5,745 bases of DNA, from NCBI GenBank assembly GCA_937910825.1, contig CALEMO010000170.1, positions 1-5,745 on the forward strand. The letters run 5' to 3'. The number at the start of each line of letters is the position of its first letter. Within the stretch, counting starts at the first letter, position 1. Positions 1 through 4,065 of this stretch are shown here, piece by piece. Source of the stretch: an uncultured Solirubrobacterales bacterium. Its GTDB lineage: Bacteria; Actinomycetota; Thermoleophilia; Solirubrobacterales; 70-9. The position numbers and the translations under genes were made by a program. Below the pieces are notes generated by a model. The model saw nothing but the letters and a program-made list of their open reading frames with translations, was not told where the DNA came from and made no database searches.

Positions 1-762
1 CATAATCGGGCGGTCTTCACGATCGCCGGCGAGGCGCCGGCAGTCGAGACGGCGCTGCTCAGCCTGGCCGCCGCGGCGATCAGGGAGATCGACATGGTTT
101 CCTGGAGCGGTGTGCATCCGGCGATCGGTTCGATGGACGTTTGTCCGCTTGTCTGGATTGACGACGCCGGTCGCGAGCAAGCCGAAGAGGCGGCCCGCCG
201 GCTGGGCGAGCAGTTTGGCGAGCTGGGCGTGCCGGTTTTCTTTTACGGCGGGCTGGCTCGCGATGAAGGCAGACGCGAGCGGGCCTTCTTTCGGGACGGC
301 GGCCTCGACCGGCTCTGGCAGCGTTTGGCCTCGGGTGAGCTTGAGCCAGACTTCGGCCCGCAGCATCCCCATCCGGCCGCCGGAGGCTGGCTGGTCACCG
401 CACGTCCACCTCTCGCCGCTTTCAACATTGAGCTTGAGACGGCCGATCTCGATATCGCCAGTGAGATCGCCGCGCAGATCCGGGAAACGGGCGGCGGCCT
501 TTCCGGCGTGAGGGCGATCGGCCTGACTCTTTCGACCGGGCGCACCCAGGTATCGACCAATGTGCACGACCCGGCGGCGATGCCGCTTGCGCGAGTGGTG
601 GAGGCTGTCAGGGACGGGGCGCAGAGCCGGGGGACGCACGCGGTTGATGCCGAGCTGGTGGGACTGCTGCCGGAGCTTGCCCTGGTCGATTACCCGGCGG
701 ATCTGCCAATCCGCGACTTCGATCCCGACTTCCACATCATCGAGCGGCGAATCAAACCGTGA
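1..762 (+). CDS. ftcD: Glutamate formimidoyltransferase (stand-alone FtcD N-terminal type), 5' end missing
   Basis: The reading frame is open from base 1 and gives 253 residues before TGA at 760-762. The Met at 94 is internal, because the upstream sequence HNRAVFTIAG matches the family's conserved HNR-(S/T)-V-(F/Y)-T segment. About 43 N-terminal residues lie outside the window. The active-site segment SGVHPAIGSMDVCP (fragment residues 36-49) contains the His equivalent to catalytic His82 of mammalian FTCD. APDFGP-like, AFNI, QVSTN and ELVGLLP blocks follow in family order, and the protein ends near DFHIIERRI without a cyclodeaminase domain, so it is the ~300-residue bacterial form. The family moves a formimino group between N-formimino-glutamate and tetrahydrofolate in histidine breakdown. 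Some stand-alone members instead work on 5-formyl-tetrahydrofolate as a salvage route. No histidine-utilisation gene is visible, so the physiological role is open. It is cytoplasmic. One oddity is Ala where the family usually has Arg just after the catalytic His-Pro. Confidence 0.9.
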   Translation, partial: HNRAVFTIAGEAPAVETALLSLAAAAIREIDMVSWSGVHPAIGSMDVCPLVWIDDAGREQAEEAARRLGEQFGELGVPVFFYGGLARDEGRRERAFFRDGGLDRLWQRLASGELEPDFGPQHPHPAAGGWLVTARPPLAAFNIELETADLDIASEIAAQIRETGGGLSGVRAIGLTLSTGRTQVSTNVHDPAAMPLARVVEAVRDGAQSRGTHAVDAELVGLLPELALVDYPADLPIRDFDPDFHIIERRIKP

Positions 763-775
763 GCCCAACCCGCAT

Positions 776-797
776 CCGGGTGCGCCGCGGGACCCGG
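776..797. repeat. GC-rich inverted repeat in the gap after the formimidoyltransferase gene
   Basis: CCGGGT (776-781) and ACCCGG (792-797) are exact reverse complements separated by 10 bases, in the 53-bp gap between two genes. In RNA they could form a 6-bp GC stem. No run of T follows, so it does not meet the usual pattern for a Rho-independent terminator. It may be a weak terminator, a stabilising 3' hairpin or chance in GC-rich DNA. Confidence 0.3.
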
Positions 798-815
798 GAA
801 CGGTAACTTTGCAGC

Positions 816-1181
816 GTGGCCCAGACCAAGAAGAAGCGTAACCGCAAGCGGCGTGGCACCCAGGCCGGAAACATCGACTCCCGCAAGAAGTCGCGTCCGC
901 GTAACCGCCAGGACGCACGCAATCAGGCTAAGGCGGGCAGCCGCTCCAAGGGACCGCGCGCGGACAATCCGCCGACCTGGCGCAGCGCGATCATGCGCGG
1001 CGCCATCGCCTCGGTCGTATTCATCGCCCTGCTTGTCCTGCTCTTCGGGCGGGGACTGAACGAAGCTCTGCCGATCGGCCTGCTGATGCTGGTGTTCTAC
1101 ATCCCGGCCGGCTTCTACATGGATCGCATGATGTGGCGCCGCCGTGAGCGCGCCCGCATCCGCGGTGGCGGCAAGCGATAG
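816..1181 (+). CDS. Small basic membrane protein of unknown function, two predicted transmembrane helices
   Basis: A 121-residue ORF starts with GTG and ends with TAG at 1179-1181. I do not recognise a named family. Residues 1-50 are extremely rich in Lys and Arg (it begins MAQTKKKRNRKRRG) and look disordered. Two hydrophobic stretches follow, at about 59-78 (IMRGAIASVVFIALLVLLFG) and 83-102 (EALPIGLLMLVFYIPAGFYM), then an Arg-rich tail (WRRRERARIRGGGKR). By the positive-inside rule both tails should face the cytoplasm, giving a helical hairpin. The basic tail could bind RNA, DNA or ribosomes, but that is speculation. The stop lies 2 bp before the ATG of the hydrolase gene, which suggests co-transcription with it and hisS. 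No strong Shine-Dalgarno sequence precedes the GTG. The reading frame is supported by its clear protein-like architecture and tight fit between neighbours. Confidence 0.75.
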   Translation: MAQTKKKRNRKRRGTQAGNIDSRKKSRPRNRQDARNQAKAGSRSKGPRADNPPTWRSAIMRGAIASVVFIALLVLLFGRGLNEALPIGLLMLVFYIPAGFYMDRMMWRRRERARIRGGGKR

Positions 1182-1183
1182 GA

Positions 1184-1831
1184 ATGGCCGACCTGCAGGT
1201 ATTCGGCAGCACCGTCGGCCCGGTCGAGGAGAATTCGTTCCTGGCCTGGAAAGAGGGCGGTACCCAGGCAGTGATGTTCGATCCCGGCGACGAAGCGGAA
1301 AGACTGATGGCCCCGCTTGAGGAGCATGGCCTCAGCCTTGAAGCGATCCTGCTCACGCACTGCCACTTCGACCACATCGGTGCGGTCGCACCGGTTGCCC
1401 GGGCGACTGGCGCCCCGGTCTATTGCCCCGAACTAGAGGTTCAGATACTGGCCGACATCATGGCCTACGTTCCCTGGCCGGGTATCGGGCCGTACGAGTC
1501 CTACGCCGCTGAGCACACCGTCAGTGGCGGTGAGCACCTTTCAATGGCCGGGCTCGAGATCGACGTGCTCTTCACTCCTGGGCATAGCCCCGGACACGTC
1601 ACCTATTCCCTGCCTGAAGACGGCGTGATCTTTTCCGGCGACGTACTTTTCCAGAACTCGGTCGGACGGGTCGACCTGCCAGGCGGCGACTGGGACACTT
1701 TGCTCAAGTCGATCACGATGCTGGTCGGATCGCACCCGCCGGAGACCACTGTCTTTGCCGGACACATGGGCAATACCACGATCGCTGCAGAACTGGCCAG
1801 CAACCCTTTCCTCGCTGAAATTACGGACTGA
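1184..1831 (+). CDS. Metallo-beta-lactamase-fold hydrolase, glyoxalase II-like
   Basis: This is a 215-residue cytoplasmic enzyme. The metal-binding signature THCHFDHIG (residues 58-66) supplies His59, His61, Asp63 and His64. The rest of the dinuclear centre is visible as TPGHSPGH (His134), SGD (Asp153) and FAGH (His194), so all expected ligands are present and it should be an active hydrolase. Overall length and the C-terminal GH-x4-T-I...SNPFL block fit the short glyoxalase II-like (hydroxyacylglutathione hydrolase-like) group, which hydrolyses thioesters or related esters, usually with zinc or iron. Actinobacteria generally lack glutathione, so the substrate may be a mycothiol conjugate or something else and is not shown here. 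A homologous gene sits directly upstream of hisS in Mycobacterium tuberculosis (Rv2581c-Rv2580c), so the pairing is old. Only one base separates its stop from the hisS ATG, pointing to translational coupling. ATG 1184 is chosen because the N-terminal beta strand begins there. Confidence 0.88.
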   Translation: MADLQVFGSTVGPVEENSFLAWKEGGTQAVMFDPGDEAERLMAPLEEHGLSLEAILLTHCHFDHIGAVAPVARATGAPVYCPELEVQILADIMAYVPWPGIGPYESYAAEHTVSGGEHLSMAGLEIDVLFTPGHSPGHVTYSLPEDGVIFSGDVLFQNSVGRVDLPGGDWDTLLKSITMLVGSHPPETTVFAGHMGNTTIAAELASNPFLAEITD

Positions 1832-1832
1832 A

Positions 1833-3068
1833 ATGCCACCGAAGTTCAAGGCACCCCGAGGTACATTTGACGTATTGCCAGAGCAGGCGGCCCAGCGCGA
1901 ACGGCTGCTGCGGGCCGCCCACGAGATCTGCGGGCGCTCGGGCTATAAGAACATCGCTACGCCCAGCTTTGAAGACACCGCATTGTTCGAGCGCGGAGTC
2001 GGCGAGTCGACCGACATCGTGCGCAAAGAGATGTTCACTTTCGAGGACAAGGGCGGACGCAGCCTGACCCTGCGGCCGGAAGGTACCGCCCCGATCTGCA
2101 GGGCCTACGTCGAACACGGCATGCACAAGCTGGCGCAGCCGGTGAAGCTGTCCTACTCCGGTCCGTTTTTCCGTCATGAGCGGCCGCAGGCAGGTCGCTA
2201 CAGGCAGTTCCACCAGATCGGCGCCGAGGCGATCGGGTCGGATTCTCCGCTGGCCGACGTTGAAGTGATCACCCTGCTGAGCGACCTGCTGGAAGAGATG
2301 GGGGTGCCGGGGGTCGAACTTCGACTCGGCAGTTTGGGATCACTCGAAGCCCGGGCCGCATACCTCGACGAGCTGAAGGCCCACCTGCGTTCGCGCTCGG
2401 ACGAGCTGTCCGAAGATGTGAGCGAGCGGATCGAGATCAATCCGCTGAGGGCGTTTGATTCCGAGCACCCTGGGACGCAGGCGGTGATGGAGGATGCGCC
2501 GCAGCTGCTCGACCACCTCGATCAGGCAGATTCTGAACATTTCGAAGAAGTCAGGCAGCTGCTCTCGGCCGCTTCGGTCGAATTCGTGATCGACCCGGCC
2601 CTGGTCCGCGGGCTCGACTACTACACAAGAACGATCTTTTCTTTCGTCTGCGACCAGCTCGGGGCCCAGTCCGAGATTGGCGGCGGCGGCCGCTACGACG
2701 GACTGATCGCGCAGCTCGGCGGACCGGATACACCGGCGGTCGGCTGGGCAGCGGGCATCGAGCGGATCCTGCTCGCCCTGGACGAAGAAGTCGAAGTCCC
2801 GGCGGGAGATCTTTTCATCGCCGTCGAATCGGCCGATCAGAATTCGAAAGCCGTCGCCCTCGCTGCGGAATTGAGACATCACGGCCTGGTGGTCGAGATC
2901 GATCTCGCCGGCCGCAGCATGAAAGGCCAGCTCAAGCACGCCGACCGGATCAGCGCCGCCCACGTTTTGACCCTTAGCAACGACGGAGCGGCCAGCCTTC
3001 GCAACCGCGCGAGCAATGAAATCAGGGACGTCCAGCCCGCCGACGTGCTTGACCTGATTCGGCCCTGA
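1833..3068 (+). CDS. hisS: Histidyl-tRNA synthetase
   Basis: This 411-residue class II synthetase attaches histidine to tRNA-His using ATP, in the cytoplasm as a homodimer. The start at ATG 1833, one base after the hydrolase stop, is chosen because MPPKFKAPRGTFD matches the family N-terminus. The frame is open a further 26 codons upstream, but that part only overlaps the hydrolase gene. Visible elements are RGTFD (9-13), TLRPEGTA (79-86), motif 2 FFRHERPQAGRYRQFHQ (112-128), the histidine-binding stretch VRGLDYYTRTIF (258-269) with Arg259, GGGGRYDG (283-290), and motif 3 GWAAGIERIL (304-313). Residues ~325-411 form the anticodon-binding domain with the usual GRSMKGQLKHADR block. Intact HisA motifs plus the anticodon domain argue against the HisZ paralogue. 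No key residue is missing and the length is near the family norm (~420). It is likely transcribed with the two genes upstream. Confidence 0.97.
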   Translation: MPPKFKAPRGTFDVLPEQAAQRERLLRAAHEICGRSGYKNIATPSFEDTALFERGVGESTDIVRKEMFTFEDKGGRSLTLRPEGTAPICRAYVEHGMHKLAQPVKLSYSGPFFRHERPQAGRYRQFHQIGAEAIGSDSPLADVEVITLLSDLLEEMGVPGVELRLGSLGSLEARAAYLDELKAHLRSRSDELSEDVSERIEINPLRAFDSEHPGTQAVMEDAPQLLDHLDQADSEHFEEVRQLLSAASVEFVIDPALVRGLDYYTRTIFSFVCDQLGAQSEIGGGGRYDGLIAQLGGPDTPAVGWAAGIERILLALDEEVEVPAGDLFIAVESADQNSKAVALAAELRHHGLVVEIDLAGRSMKGQLKHADRISAAHVLTLSNDGAASLRNRASNEIRDVQPADVLDLIRP

Positions 3069-3072
3069 ACGG

Positions 3073-3101
3073 TTGACGCGGGCCCGCCTTGGACGTGCGA
3101 T
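3073..3101 (+). promoter_or_regulatory. Candidate weak sigma-70-type promoter after hisS
   Basis: TTGACG (3073-3078) resembles a -35 box and TGCGAT (3096-3101) is a poor -10 match at 17-bp spacing, upstream of the degenerate surface-protein gene. A perfect 10-bp palindrome GCGGGCCCGC (3078-3087) overlaps the -35 edge. The match could easily be chance in a GC-rich gap. Confidence 0.2.
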
Positions 3102-3137
3102 CAGAGTCCGGGAAACGCAGCAAAGGTGCGGGGTCCA

Positions 3138-4016
3138 ATGAGGCGCTTTTTTTGGGATGATCGTTCTGGCGATCGGTCTTGTGGTGGTGCCTCGGCGGGA
3201 GCCTTGACCATCGGCGTTGATACGACTGATGACGACTACGGAGGGGCGCCTGCGAACTGTCCCTTCGTGAAGCGATCACCGCCGCGCAGACAAACGCCGC
3301 CTTCGGTGGCTGTCCTGCCGGCTCGGGCGGCGATGTGGTCAGCCTGCCCGCCGGCACCTACAAAATCACCCGGCCGGGCGCCGAAGAGGATGGCAACGTC
3401 ACCGGTGACTTCGACCTCACCGGTCTCAATTCCCTGACGATCGAGCCCGCGGATGGCAACACCAAAGTTGTGGTCAACAGCACCGTCTCGGGCAATTCCG
3501 CCGACGGCAACGGCGGCCAGACTCCCACCCACGCGCTGCTCGAAGGCAGCCCGGCGATCGGTACAGGCGGAACAACTGGGCTCGATGCCTGTCCGGCAAC
3601 TGATCCGGCGGGTCGCGAGCGACCGGCCGGCACTTGCGACATCGGCGCTATGCAGTTCTTCGTGGTGCCTGCTCCTGTCGACAGCGCCCAGGTGAAGATC
3701 AAGAAAGTCAAACCGAAGGTACTGAAACTGAAGCGCGGCAAGAAGCCGAAGAGGGCGACGATTGTGATCCGAAGTGTGGGGGATGCTGCCGCTCAGAACG
3801 TGAAGCTCTGCCTAGCAGTCCAAGAAGATCAAAAAGGCGCTCAAGGTCAAAGGAAAGACCTGCCGGGTGCTGGCATCGCTGACCGGTACGAAGAAGCTGA
3901 AATTCAAGATTAAGGCGAAGAAGAGGGCGAAGAAGAAGACCTACAAGATCAAGGTCGTGCTCACTGCTTCCGGCGCAGCGAAGAAGACCGCAAAGCTCAA
4001 GGTCAAAGTCAAGTAG
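3138..4016 (+). pseudogene. Degenerate secreted CSLREA / beta-helix surface protein with Lys-rich C-terminal domain
   Basis: Four reading-frame segments join into one recognisable exported protein. From ATG 3138 (AAAGG at 3122-3126 as a possible ribosome site) MRRFF runs into a seven-T tract (3147-3153). The signal-peptide core GMIVLAIGLVVV then continues one frame on. The expected cleavage region ASAGALTIGVDTT (from 3189) is in yet another frame. After a third shift between 3232 and 3262 comes SLREAITAAQTNAAFGG, the diagnostic CSLREA motif, then LPAGTYKI and a very short beta-helix remnant. GQTPTHALLEGSPAI and TCDIGAMQF mark the usual end of such beta-helix proteins. A fourth shift near 3811-3822 leads into the Lys-rich beta domain (KKIKKALKVKGKTC...) ending at TAG 4014-4016. 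No stop codon lies within the inferred segments; all lesions are indels, and their net shift is zero. Intact relatives are large cell-surface or secreted proteins of unknown ligand. The alternative is sequencing error, but the neighbouring genes are free of such errors. Confidence 0.8.
3147..3153 (+). repeat. Seven-T homopolymer within the signal-peptide region
   Basis: The run of seven T follows the codons Met-Arg-Arg. With six T the hydrophobic core of the signal peptide would read in frame from ATG 3138; with seven it does not. Homopolymers are hotspots for slippage in replication and also for sequencing error. It is unusual in this GC-rich window. Confidence 0.7.
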
Positions 4017-4052
4017 CGGTGAGGTGCGGCCGCTCGGCTGTTTCCTGAAAGT

Positions 4053-4065
4053 ATGGACGGTCCAT
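4053..4065. promoter_or_regulatory. Inverted repeat overlapping the aspS start codon
   Basis: ATGGAC (4053-4058) and GTCCAT (4060-4065) are exact reverse complements around one central G. The palindrome covers the weak ribosome-binding candidate GGACGG (4055-4060) and the A and T of the aspS ATG. In mRNA a 5-bp stem with a CGG loop could mask the start; in DNA it could be a small operator. No regulator is known from this sequence, and a 13-base palindrome may be accidental. Confidence 0.3.

Noticed and set aside
94..96. ATG at 94 as the start of the formimidoyltransferase
   Set aside because: The 31 codons before it, in the same frame, encode conserved family sequence (HNRAVFT), so the gene starts outside the window.
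1755..1832. Longer hisS start 26 codons upstream
   Set aside because: The extension lies wholly within the hydrolase gene and its residues do not match any HisRS N-terminus; ATG 1833 does.
2340..2963. Minus-strand ORF of 207 codons within hisS
   Set aside because: It is fully inside an unmistakable hisS with intact class II motifs, and its translation resembles no family; an antisense shadow.
3138..4016. Programmed ribosomal frameshifting to explain the split surface-protein gene
   Set aside because: Four separate shifts in differing directions would be required and no typical slippery heptamer with a downstream structure is evident at most of them; decay or sequencing error is simpler.
4026..4033. 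GCGGCCGC palindrome between the pseudogene and aspS as a terminator or operator
   Set aside because: An eight-base self-complementary GC word without loop or T tract; expected by chance in GC-rich DNA.
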